From Bacillota bacterium (GTDB lineage: Bacteria > Bacillota > Clostridia > Christensenellales > SZUA-584): a DNA stretch of 64,000 bases. The stretch lies in the NCBI GenBank assembly GCA_023391105.1, contig JAEWBO010000010.1:1-64000 (forward strand), given 5' to 3'. Positions within the stretch are counted from its first letter, which is position 1. Each line of letters begins with the position of its first letter. Of this stretch, positions 8,632 through 16,627 are shown piece by piece. The notes below the pieces were generated by a model. That model was given only the letters and a program-made list of their open reading frames with translations. It did no database searches and was not told the origin of the DNA. The position numbers were made by a program, and so were the translations under genes.

Positions 8632-10367
8632 TGCCGCTCACCTGCCTTATTCTGAGATTCGAATACCTCGCAGTAGATTTGATTGGTTTCTAATAGTTCC
8701 GCGTGCGTGCCCACCGCCGCGATACCGCCCTTATCCATCACTACGATGCGGTCGGCGTCCTGCACGGAGGCGACGCGCTGCGCGATGATGATCTTTGTGG
8801 TTTCCGGAATATACTCGCGGAACGCCTTGCGGATCTTCGCGTCGGTCTGTGTATCGACGGCGCTCGTGGAATCGTCCAGTATGAGGATTTTCGGCTTCTT
8901 CAAAAGCGCGCGCGCGATACACAGGCGCTGCTTCTGCCCGCCGGAAACGTTGGTGCCTCCCTGTGCAATGTGCGTATTGTAGCCGTCGGGGAACCGTGAA
9001 ATAAAATCGTCCGCCTGCGCAAGAACGCATGCCTCCTTTAATTCCTCGTCGGTCGCCAGCGGGTTGCCCCAGCGCAGGTTTTCGCTTATGGTTCCGGAAA
9101 ACAGGAGATTGTTTTGCAGCACAACGGAAACCTGGTTGCGCAGCGCCTCAATATCGTAGCTGCGCACATCGAGCCCGCCCACCTTTACCACGCCCTCCGT
9201 GGCGTCGTATAGGCGCGGAATCAGCTGGATGAGCGATGATTTCGAGGAGCCTGTCCCGCCCAGAATGCCGATGGTTTGCCCGGACTTGATGTGAAGATCG
9301 ATGTTCTCCAGTACCATGCGCTCCGCCTTTTCAGAATAGCGGAAGCTCACGCCGGAAAAATCGATGGAGCCGTCTTTAACCTCAAAGATGGGATGTTCTG
9401 GGTTGGTCAGCATGCTTTTTTCCTGAAGCACCTCCACGATGCGGCGGCCGGATTCATCCGCGATGGTGATCATCACGAATACCATGGAAAGCATCATCAG
9501 GCTCATCAGGGTTTGGAAGCTGTAAACCATCAGCGATGAAAGCTGGCCCACGTTGAAGTGGGCCCCCTGCGTGGTGATGATGGTGTACGCGCCGAAGGTC
9601 AAAATGAACACCATGTTCACATACAGGCAAAACTGCATGATGGGGGCGTTGAACGCAAGTATCTTCTCAGCCCTGGTGAATTCCGCGCGCACATCCTCAG
9701 CGGCTTTTCCGAACTTCTGCTTTTCATAGTCCTCGCGTACGAAGGATTTCACCACGCGGATGCCCTGAATGTTTTCTTGGATTGAACCGTTGAGCGTGTC
9801 GTACATGCGAAATACCCTTTTGAATATCGGAAACGCCTTACGGATGACGAGGTATAGCCCCACGCCGAGAACCGGTATCACGACCACGAAGATAAGTGCA
9901 AGCCTGCCACCCATAATAAACGCCATGACGATGGCGAAAATGAGCATCAGCGGGCTTCTGACGGCTACGCGGATGATCATCATGTACGCGTTCTGGACGT
10001 TGCTCACATCTGTCGTAAGCCGCGTTACAAGTGACGACGCGGAGAACCTGTCGATGTTTTCAAAAGAAAAGGACTGTATATTGTAAAACATATCCTTTCT
10101 GAGGTTGCGCGCGAAGCCGCTCGCCGCCGTGGCGGCTGACGTGCCCGAAAGCCTGCCGAACACGAGCGAAAAAGCTGCCATCACCAAAAGCAGCAGTCCG
10201 TATCCTAAAATGACGTCGATTCCGCAGCCAGCCTTGATCTGATTGACGAGCAGAGCGGTAATGAAGGGAATGATGCATTCGATTATAACCTCCATCGACA
10301 CATAAACCGGCGCCAGAATGGAGGGCTTTTTGTATTCCCTTATGCTTTTTATGAGGATCTTCCACAT
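8628..10367 (-). CDS. ABC exporter half-transporter with degenerate catalytic site
   Basis: About 579 residues from the ATG at 10367, preceded by AGGAG at slightly long spacing; a longer frame to 10415 has no better site. It has an N-terminal six-helix exporter domain and a C-terminal ATPase. Walker A is GGTGSSKSS and the signature is VSGGQKQR. Walker B is ILILDDST, so Asp replaces the catalytic Glu; the H-loop position reads IIAQRVAS with Gln instead of His. These losses are characteristic of the degenerate subunit of heterodimeric exporters, whose partner at 6742-8631 is intact. The gene lies just downstream of the MarR reading frame and is probably in one operon with it. Confidence 0.9.
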   Translation of the reverse strand: MWKILIKSIREYKKPSILAPVYVSMEVIIECIIPFITALLVNQIKAGCGIDVILGYGLLLLVMAAFSLVFGRLSGTSAATAASGFARNLRKDMFYNIQSFSFENIDRFSASSLVTRLTTDVSNVQNAYMMIIRVAVRSPLMLIFAIVMAFIMGGRLALIFVVVIPVLGVGLYLVIRKAFPIFKRVFRMYDTLNGSIQENIQGIRVVKSFVREDYEKQKFGKAAEDVRAEFTRAEKILAFNAPIMQFCLYVNMVFILTFGAYTIITTQGAHFNVGQLSSLMVYSFQTLMSLMMLSMVFVMITIADESGRRIVEVLQEKSMLTNPEHPIFEVKDGSIDFSGVSFRYSEKAERMVLENIDLHIKSGQTIGILGGTGSSKSSLIQLIPRLYDATEGVVKVGGLDVRSYDIEALRNQVSVVLQNNLLFSGTISENLRWGNPLATDEELKEACVLAQADDFISRFPDGYNTHIAQGGTNVSGGQKQRLCIARALLKKPKILILDDSTSAVDTQTDAKIRKAFREYIPETTKIIIAQRVASVQDADRIVVMDKGGIAAVGTHAELLETNQIYCEVFESQNKAGERQ

Positions 10368-10387
10368 TCCGTTAACTCTACTCCTAT

Positions 10388-10923
10388 TTAATGGCAGGAT
10401 ACGTGATCCCGCCAAACTTGATCTCTTTCTTTGCGCTCGCTGGGTGCGAACCGTCGGTTTTCCGGTTTACCTCGACACCCCATACGAGTCGTGCGCGGCA
10501 ACGGGTCGGTTTTAAGAGAATCCAAATGCGCTACAAGCTTTTCTAGAATTCCGCCAAGCCGCGTCTTTTCCTGCCCGCTCAGGCATTCGAACATCCGCTC
10601 GAGAGTGCGGGCATACTGCACCTTCATCTGGAGCGCTATACCCTTTCCTGCAGGCGTAAGCGCTAGCGCCACCTGGAGCTTATCGCCGCAGCTTTTTTAC
10701 ACTCCACCAGGGATGCATCCTCCATTTTTTGAAGGATTTCGCTCAAAGCGCCGGAGCTTATTTCTAGCAAATCCTTCAGCTCCTTTTGGGTAAGGCCTTC
10801 CTGCTTCAAAAGTGTCATGAGAATGCGCCGTTGCCCCGCTTTCCCGCCCATTTGGTAATAGAGAAAATGCCCGTATGCCCTAAACTGGGATGCCAAAGCA
10901 TATTTTTGTTGCATTACCAACAC
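10388..10923 (-). pseudogene. MarR-family regulator interrupted by a one-base frameshift
   Basis: The upstream part (about 10923-10683) encodes the start of a MarR winged helix (LTQKELKDLLEISSGALSEI, DASLVECKK). It runs out of frame at a stretch of six As near 10692-10697. The next frame continues with the wing and C-terminal helices (GDKLQVALALTPAGKG, LSGQEKTRLGGILEKL). Adding one A to the run joins them into a normal MarR reading (LVECKKSCGDKLQVALALTPAGK). It is therefore a recent mutation, a sequencing error in a homopolymer, or slippage-regulated. The start is GTG 10923 or ATG 10914, behind a GAGGTGG site. The intact protein would be expected to repress the exporter genes that follow. Confidence 0.8.
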
Positions 10924-11393
10924 ATTCCACCTCGCTTTTGCTTTGTACCAAGACTTTAGACACCAAGCGATATTTTACATCCAGCGCCTTTGTTTTTCAA
11001 CATGGTATTTTTACACTTGGCTGCTTGTCAACACAGCACCATCAATGAACAAACACTTTGAAAGGGGGGTTAAAGCAGCATGACAAGGATGAATCGAGAA
11101 AGGCGATGACTGACTCTGTTTACCACACAATTTTCGGAAATCAACAGAAGCCCTGTAAGTACTTTTTTCATATGTCATCCTATGTATTCAAAGTATATCA
11201 CAATGATGCGTTCGACCTGGCTAACTACCATTTGCAGTGTACCACCAAGCACTGAATTTGTGTGATCACAAAATTCGTTTGAGTGGGATCCCATTATCCT
11301 TCAGTTTTGATTTTAACTATTTTCATTGTTATATGTGAATAAGCGTATCAACTTCGTTAAGAAATTGAACTGTATAAATATTGCTTGTAGAAA
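10924..11393. other. Divergent intergenic region
   Basis: 470 bp between the leftward marR-exporter operon and the rightward exonuclease gene. It holds the marR promoter. A 65-codon frame at 11058-11255 has no family resemblance and is not accepted as a gene. Composition shifts here from host-like to AT-rich, which may mark a junction between two parts of the element. Confidence 0.5.
11002..11031 (-). promoter_or_regulatory. Putative promoter of the marR-exporter operon
   Basis: Minus-strand TTGACA (plus 11026-11031), 18-bp spacer, TACCAT (plus 11002-11007), about 80 bp ahead of the MarR start. Confidence 0.5.
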
Positions 11394-12818
11394 ATGGATT
11401 GTGAGACTATAATTAAATCACAAACTCGTTTTTTTTCTATGAATAAAGTTCTGGCGATGGAGTTGATGTTGTTCATGCAACCGAAAAATAACCTTACAGC
11501 CTTCGATGTTGAAACTCCAAATAGTAAGAATGATTCCATATGCTCAATCGGTATTCATCACGTAAAAAGTGATGGAACTATTGTTGATCTGAAATTCATT
11601 ATCAATCCTGATGATTATTTTGAAGATAGAAATATTGGTATCCATCGGATTAATGAGAATATGGTTGAAAATGCACCTCGTTTTATTGATATATGGGAAA
11701 ACATTTCTGAGTATTTTCAAGATAGTATTATAATTGCGCATAATGCAAGCTTCGATCTGTCTGTTTTTTACAAAACGCTTTATCGATATAATCTTGAAGT
11801 CCCAGACATTAATTATGTATGCACCCTACAGATGGCAAGAAGATATTTGAATAGGAACGAGTGTAACGGTTATAGCTTGCCCTCATTATGTTCATACTTA
11901 GGAATTCAGCTTGATCATCATAACTCTCTTTCGGATGCGGTGGCCTGCGCTCACATATATGATATGCTCACTGAAAAATATGGTAGTGATGTAAAACAAT
12001 ATGATAAACCTGCAATTCTCTCAAAAGAGGCAGCAAAACTATGCAGAAAAGCTCTAATGACGCTTCGCGGCATCCTCTTAGGGATAAACTTTGATTGCAA
12101 GCTCTATCCGGAAGAACTGATATCTTTTCAGTACTGGGTTCAGGATTATGGCCAATACAAAGGCTATCCTGATATACAAATATGTATCAACAAAATTGAT
12201 GAAGTCCTTGCTGACGGGCTAATTACGTACGATGAGTATAATTCCTTGCTGAAGCTTACTGAGATAGATGAGCAAAATCAGCTTTTCAGCAAGACTACCG
12301 AGGCCATCCAGCAGCTTATGGGGATTATCGAGGGTATATCTTGTGATGCAAAGATTAATGATATAGAGGCTCATAGGCTTTCCGATTGGTTACTTAAGCA
12401 TGATTTCTTAGATGGATCTTATCCGTTTGATAAAATATGTAGTATCCTTTACAAGATGCTTGATGATGGACATATTGACCCCTCTGAGGAGTCCGATCTA
12501 CTTGATGTGATTGATAGTATACTGCACCCTACAGAGGACTTCAACGAACTAGTTGAAATCGCATATGAAGGCAGCTTGTTCTGCTTAACCGGCGACTTCA
12601 CCCACGGTTCCAAGAACCAGATTGGAATTATTATAGCAGAGCGAGGCGGGCAAGTAGCGAACAGTGTAAGTAAAAAAATCCAGTATTTAATTGTGGGTGC
12701 CCTAGGGAGTCCCAAATGGGCATATGGTAGCTTTGGCGAAAAGGTAACAAAAGCTCAAGAGCTTAACGAAAAAGGCGCAAGAATAAAGATACTAAAAGAA
12801 TCAGATTTGTTTAATTAG
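11394..12818 (+). CDS. DnaQ-like 3'-5' exonuclease with C-terminal BRCT domain
   Basis: The 474-residue protein has an N-terminal DEDDh exonuclease domain (about 34-200) with all motifs: Exo I FDVETP, Exo II HNASFDLSVF, Exo III NSLSDAVACAHIYD. A C-terminal BRCT domain occupies about 390-474 (LFCLTGDFTHGSKNQI, ERGGQVANSVSKKIQYLIVG). Between them, two helical segments of about 70 residues resemble each other (LMTLRGILLGINFDCKL... and LMGIIEGISCDAKIND...), suggesting an internal duplication. BRCT domains bind DNA ends or phosphopeptides and occur in NAD-dependent ligases. The start is uncertain; ATG 11440 or 11476 are alternatives, the latter after GGAG. It is AT-rich, unlike the host, and 25 bp upstream of a second gene. 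A repair or defence role is inference only. Confidence 0.85.
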   Translation: MDCETIIKSQTRFFSMNKVLAMELMLFMQPKNNLTAFDVETPNSKNDSICSIGIHHVKSDGTIVDLKFIINPDDYFEDRNIGIHRINENMVENAPRFIDIWENISEYFQDSIIIAHNASFDLSVFYKTLYRYNLEVPDINYVCTLQMARRYLNRNECNGYSLPSLCSYLGIQLDHHNSLSDAVACAHIYDMLTEKYGSDVKQYDKPAILSKEAAKLCRKALMTLRGILLGINFDCKLYPEELISFQYWVQDYGQYKGYPDIQICINKIDEVLADGLITYDEYNSLLKLTEIDEQNQLFSKTTEAIQQLMGIIEGISCDAKINDIEAHRLSDWLLKHDFLDGSYPFDKICSILYKMLDDGHIDPSEESDLLDVIDSILHPTEDFNELVEIAYEGSLFCLTGDFTHGSKNQIGIIIAERGGQVANSVSKKIQYLIVGALGSPKWAYGSFGEKVTKAQELNEKGARIKILKESDLFN

Positions 12819-12843
12819 TCCTTGTATCGGAAAGGAGGTAGAA

Positions 12844-13329
12844 ATGAAACGGTTTTTTGAGGAGTTGAAAAGTATAGTAGCAAGTCACCCTGATTACACT
12901 GAAGGTGATTTTGAAATCAAATTTAACATGGGGTTTGAAACCTTATGGCTTTGTAACAATGCTGTTATAAGAGCCATCTATCAAAAAAATGAAGACCATC
13001 TGGAAGTTGCTAAAAAATATTTTCAGCTTTTTGGTCTGGGAGAACCCGATTCCAATGCCAGTTGGATCAGGATAACCATGAGTGATCAAGTAGCAAACAC
13101 TATTTTTTATGGCGCAAAGTCTGTTTTTAAACAATGCTATAAAGATTCAGCAGAATATACTTTTGGATGTTGCAGTAGATTTATTGAGTGCAGTGATGCA
13201 AAGAAATGTACCTGTAAGAAAGAACATGACTACAAAAACGCTAAGCGGTTTCCGAGCGGTTGCTTATATAAAGATAATTTGGAACAAGGGTTGATTTTTT
13301 ACGGCAAGAACAAAAACTATCCATCTTAA
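12844..13329 (+). CDS. Unknown protein with a Cys-rich C-terminal motif
   Basis: A 161-residue soluble protein. The GGAGGT site before the ATG is strong. The N-terminal 100 residues match no family I recognise. The C terminus has a dense cysteine pattern, FGCCSRFIECSDAKKCTCK, then GCLYKDNLEQGLIFYGKNKN. I recall this signature as recurring at the ends of otherwise different Firmicute mobile-element proteins, where it probably binds zinc or an Fe-S cluster. It follows the exonuclease-BRCT gene by 25 bp, so the two are probably one operon. Function unknown. Confidence 0.7.
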   Translation: MKRFFEELKSIVASHPDYTEGDFEIKFNMGFETLWLCNNAVIRAIYQKNEDHLEVAKKYFQLFGLGEPDSNASWIRITMSDQVANTIFYGAKSVFKQCYKDSAEYTFGCCSRFIECSDAKKCTCKKEHDYKNAKRFPSGCLYKDNLEQGLIFYGKNKNYPS

Positions 13330-13507
13330 CAATTGAACCATATCCACGTACCGATTTTTACTGCATTTTTACTGCATACGAAACAGTATAACGATAAAAA
13401 CAGTGTAATTATTGACACGTAATAGACATGATAGAAAGAGCCATAATGGCTTTAAATAGGCGGGTTCGGCTTGCTCATGCGCATGTGGGATTCAGTAAGC
13501 TTGAGAA

Positions 13508-13552
13508 ATGGTAAGGAAGGGGTCGTCAGTTCGAATCTGACTAGTGGCTCCA
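13508..13552 (+). repeat. Right copy of the 45-bp attachment-site repeat (tRNA-Thr 3' remnant)
   Basis: Identical to tRNA-Thr bases 5167-5211 but preceded by unrelated sequence, so it lacks the acceptor 5' strand and D arm and cannot be a tRNA gene. It marks the right end of the integrative element. Confidence 0.9.
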
Positions 13553-13565
13553 CATAAATCGCTCG

Positions 13566-13601
13566 AAAAGCCCTATTTAAAGGCATTTTCGGGCTTTTTT
13601 G
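13566..13601 (+). terminator. Terminator-like hairpin after the right attachment site
   Basis: AAAAGCCC/GGGCTTTT (13566-13573 with 13591-13598) plus a T run. It sits 13 bp after the repeat. It is probably the original terminator of tRNA-Thr, separated from it when the element inserted. The rest of 13602-13815 shows nothing beyond AT-rich sequence. Confidence 0.6.
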
Positions 13602-13815
13602 TATTAAAGGTAAGTAGAATACGTGTTTTTGCCAATGAAATTCACTTCCTTTGATGATTTTTGGTTGTCAAGCCACTTCATAGCAGAGCTAATGCATACT
13701 ATGTACCCAAAAATCTATGTTATACGACAGAAAAACTCAACGCAGTTAGTCAACTGCTGCTTATGTTTTCACACTAAGGGAGCGTCGCATGTTGTTAAAA
13801 TTTTTTATATAACGA

Positions 13816-14508
13816 CTATTTGTCTGAAAACCGATAGCCAACACCTATTTCAGTCAAAATGAATTGCGGTTTTGCCATACTCTTTTCGATTTTTCGGCGC
13901 AGATTAGCCATAAAGACCCTAATCGTTTTGGTATCACCTGCTTCTTTATAACCCCATATTTCCTTAACGATATAATTGTGGGTCAGAACCTTCCCCTTGT
14001 TGGAAATCATTAGAAGAAGCAACTTGTATTCCATTGGCGTCAGGTGGATTTCGTTTTCATCAACCAGTACCCGGCGTTTTTCATAATCCACCGTTAAATA
14101 ATCGCACTGAAAAACCGTTTCAGAAGGGGCTGGTAGTTGCTGCAGCTTTCGCTTCACGACACGTATTCTTGCCAACAGCTCGCCCATGAAAAATGGTTTT
14201 GTTAAATAATCGTCCGCTCCTAGATCCAGCGCCTCAATTTTCTCCTTTTCCTGCCCTCTTGCCGATACCACAAGTAAAGGCGTTGAGGAAATGCTGCGCA
14301 CCTCTCTGATAACCTCCAACCCGTCCTTATCGGGCAACCCCAGATCCAACAACAAGACATCGGGATGATTGGATGAGAACAGAAACAGTCCTTCATCAGC
14401 ACTTTCAGCAAGCATAACTTTATAGCCTTCTTTTTTTAATGAAACTGCAATGAAATTGGAAATGTATTTGTCATCCTCAATGACCAAGACGCAAAAATCA
14501 TCCGGCAT
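13816..14508 (-). CDS. KdpE-like OmpR-family response regulator
   Basis: The 230-residue protein has an N-terminal receiver domain with acidic pocket IEDD and phospho-acceptor Asp in LLLDLGLPDKDG. The C-terminal winged helix carries HLTPMEYKLLLLM. The ATG at 14508 was chosen because GGAGGG lies 8 bp before it; it overlaps the kinase stop by 11 bp. The partner is the KdpD-like kinase just upstream, and the four preceding genes form a potassium-uptake operon. It probably controls that operon in response to potassium or osmotic state (inference from KdpE). Confidence 0.88.
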   Translation of the reverse strand: MPDDFCVLVIEDDKYISNFIAVSLKKEGYKVMLAESADEGLFLFSSNHPDVLLLDLGLPDKDGLEVIREVRSISSTPLLVVSARGQEKEKIEALDLGADDYLTKPFFMGELLARIRVVKRKLQQLPAPSETVFQCDYLTVDYEKRRVLVDENEIHLTPMEYKLLLLMISNKGKVLTHNYIVKEIWGYKEAGDTKTIRVFMANLRRKIEKSMAKPQFILTEIGVGYRFSDK

Positions 14509-15928
14509 GATTACTGCCCTCCATCGGAATGGTAAAAACGAAACGTGCTCCGCCATGCGGCCGGTTTTCCGCATGCATGCTTCCTCCGTGTGCCTCTATA
14601 ACTGCTCTGCAAATCGCAAGACCCAGCCCCATGCCACGCCTTCCGTCCACAATACTGCCTTTATGCGTGGTAAATCCCTCAAACATGATATCGAGTATGC
14701 TCGGATCGATTCCTTTGCCATCATCGCTGATTTCAAACACCGCTTCATTCTCGTTAATATACACCTTTAGATAGGTAGCACTGTCCGGCGGCGTATGTTT
14801 GACTGAATTGTCAAGCAGATTGATTAGTACCTGAACGATCAGCTTGCCGTCTATCGGCAAAACGATAACCTCATCCGGCAGTGATACCTCAAGATGCCTG
14901 TTTCGCAAAATCCTCGACATATGAGAAATGGCTTCGTTGACAACGTCGTCCACAACTTCTTCCTCTTTGTGCAAAACGAGCTGTCCCTCGCCGATACGCG
15001 TCATATTTAGTATATTCTCAACAAAATTCCCCAGCCATATCATCTCCTCGCTGATATCGGTAGCCAGTTTTCGCTGCTCCTCCGGTGTTAAGCTCTCAAA
15101 TTCATCCGCGAGAAGAGCGCTGGCTCCGGTCAGTGCTGTCAACGGCGTTCTGAGATCATGTGCCACTGACCGCAGCAGTGTGCTGCGAAGCCGCTCCCGC
15201 TCCATCGCAATACGGATCTCCTCACGTTCTCGATAGCTTTCTTCTCTGTCCAGCGCTGTTCCCAGCTGTGTGGCCACCGTCTTAACCACTAACTCCTGCT
15301 GAAACGTCAGCTCTTTCTGACCGCAAAAGAGAATTAGCTCTCCCATTTGTTTTACGACGCTCTGTATGGGAAAATGCAGCCCTGCATCAACATTCTCCAT
15401 TGACGGTTCCGTTAAATTCGTATGGTCTTCGTCATCCAGGAATACACGGCTGGCGTATCCGGTATTGTCATGGACGTATTTGATACCACGCATGATGATA
15501 TTTCGTTTTCCCGTTACGTGCAGAAAGCCTTCTGCCACCTCATAGAGCAGTCGGGCAGTCAACTCATTGCGATGAGATACGCTCATTTGCTTCTGCAAAC
15601 GCGAAGTGACAGTACCGGAGACGATCGCAGTAATTAAAAAGAACAGCAAAAGCAGTACATCAATCGAGCTGTATATCACAAAAGTATGGCGAGGTTCGGT
15701 AAAAAAGAAATTTAGGAGAATAACACTGATAACAGAACCGATCAGACCATAAGCATACCCTTTTGTCAGTATGGTCACAAACAAAATGCCCAGGAGAAAC
15801 ACCATGATGATGCTTTCCTTGCCCACTCCCAACTCAGCCAGAATAAGCGAGAACAGCAAAGCCCCCGCTAAAGTCATAAATGTTATTACCGCCGACTTCA
15901 ATATTCCATTTCTTTTGGCTTTTGTCAT
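14498..15928 (-). CDS. KdpD-like sensor histidine kinase lacking the N-terminal KdpD sensor domain
   Basis: About 476 residues from the ATG at 15928, behind AAGGGG. Four transmembrane helices of the DUF4118 type occupy about 12-105, then a GAF-like region. HisKA follows with phospho-acceptor His in SVAHDLRTPLTAL, and HATPase_c with N box VLINLLDNSVKHTP and G box ISDDGKGID. Full-length KdpD carries about 380 more residues at the N terminus (an ATP-binding sensor domain and a universal stress domain); these are absent. The gene follows the Ktr/Trk genes, not kdpFABC. The regulator gene overlaps its 3' end by 11 bp. Confidence 0.88.
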   Translation of the reverse strand: MTKAKRNGILKSAVITFMTLAGALLFSLILAELGVGKESIIMVFLLGILFVTILTKGYAYGLIGSVISVILLNFFFTEPRHTFVIYSSIDVLLLLFFLITAIVSGTVTSRLQKQMSVSHRNELTARLLYEVAEGFLHVTGKRNIIMRGIKYVHDNTGYASRVFLDDEDHTNLTEPSMENVDAGLHFPIQSVVKQMGELILFCGQKELTFQQELVVKTVATQLGTALDREESYREREEIRIAMERERLRSTLLRSVAHDLRTPLTALTGASALLADEFESLTPEEQRKLATDISEEMIWLGNFVENILNMTRIGEGQLVLHKEEEVVDDVVNEAISHMSRILRNRHLEVSLPDEVIVLPIDGKLIVQVLINLLDNSVKHTPPDSATYLKVYINENEAVFEISDDGKGIDPSILDIMFEGFTTHKGSIVDGRRGMGLGLAICRAVIEAHGGSMHAENRPHGGARFVFTIPMEGSNHAG

Positions 15929-15966
15929 AACGCGGTTATCCCCTTGATCAGAGTATAGTATCGCGT

Positions 15967-16617
15967 CTATTTTATGTCCAGTACTCTTGAACAAGCTTTC
16001 GTATTCCCTGCAATAATCAGATGTTCATTCTCGGAAAATACGTGCTCAGCGCTGGATATGGGGATAATCTTATCATCCTGTTTTATTGCAATAATATTGA
16101 TATCGTATTTTGAGCGGACGTTGATCTGTCTGATGCTTTTGCCGCACCAAGATACCGGCACGCCGATTTCACATAACGACAAATCATCGGAAAGTTCAAA
16201 ATAGTCAAACGAGTTGTTGGCGCTGTATTTTCTGGCCGCTTTGTGCGCAACGTCACGCTCGGGATGAATGACCTGATCGGCACCGTTGCGCAGCAGAAAC
16301 TTTTCATGAATCTCCCGATTCGCTTTTGATACCACAAATTTTGCTCCCAGTTCCTTGAGTAGCGATGTAATCTCAAGCGATGCCTGGAAATTATCGCCAA
16401 TGCATACGAAACATATATCAAAATTACCGACTCCCAGCGAACGGAGCAGCTTCTCATCCATACAATCTCCAATGTGGGCGCACGTCACATTGTTCAACAG
16501 AGGGCTGATGCGCTCCTCCTCCTTATCCACGATCATGACTTCGTTGCCAAGCTCCGAGAGCTTGTTTGCCAGATGTCTGCCAAATCGTCCTATACCGATG
16601 ACCAATACCGTTTTCAT
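15967..16617 (-). CDS. ktrA: Potassium uptake regulatory subunit (KtrA/TrkA family)
   Basis: The 216-residue cytosolic protein has an RCK N-terminal Rossmann domain (VLVIGIGRFGRHLANKL, then acidic VDKEEERI) and an RCK C-terminal domain from about 135. A single RCK pair is typical of KtrA; E. coli TrkA has two. It gates the membrane subunit encoded upstream in response to bound nucleotides (family knowledge). ATG 16617 is preceded by GGGAGGAG and overlaps the end of ktrB. Confidence 0.9.
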   Translation of the reverse strand: MKTVLVIGIGRFGRHLANKLSELGNEVMIVDKEEERISPLLNNVTCAHIGDCMDEKLLRSLGVGNFDICFVCIGDNFQASLEITSLLKELGAKFVVSKANREIHEKFLLRNGADQVIHPERDVAHKAARKYSANNSFDYFELSDDLSLCEIGVPVSWCGKSIRQINVRSKYDINIIAIKQDDKIIPISSAEHVFSENEHLIIAGNTKACSRVLDIK

Positions 16618-16627
16618 TTTCTCCTCC

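Larger units (their letters stand above)
5212..13552. mobile_element. 8.3-kb integrative element in tRNA-Thr
   Basis: The segment lies between the two copies of a perfect 45-bp tRNA-derived repeat, one copy included. Its first gene is a tyrosine recombinase beside the tRNA, transcribed towards it, a standard arrangement. Cargo: a heterodimeric ABC exporter with a broken MarR regulator, and a DnaQ-BRCT/Cys-rich protein pair. No relaxase, conjugation gene, phage structural gene or recognisable excisionase is present, so it is a non-self-transmissible island or a remnant. By eye the exporter half is GC-rich like the host and the 11.3-13.5 kb half is clearly AT-rich, so the element is mosaic. Confidence 0.85.

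Noticed and set aside
11058..11255. Small gene in the marR-exonuclease gap
   Set aside because: 65 codons without homology or convincing context, though a GA-rich sequence lies near the start; not enough to call.
13508..13552. A second tRNA-Thr gene
   Set aside because: Only the 3' half is present; the sequence before it cannot form the acceptor 5' strand or D arm. It is an attachment-site remnant.
13623..13862. 79-codon frame after the right attachment site
   Set aside because: Runs into the 3' end of the response regulator gene on the other strand and has no protein-like pattern.
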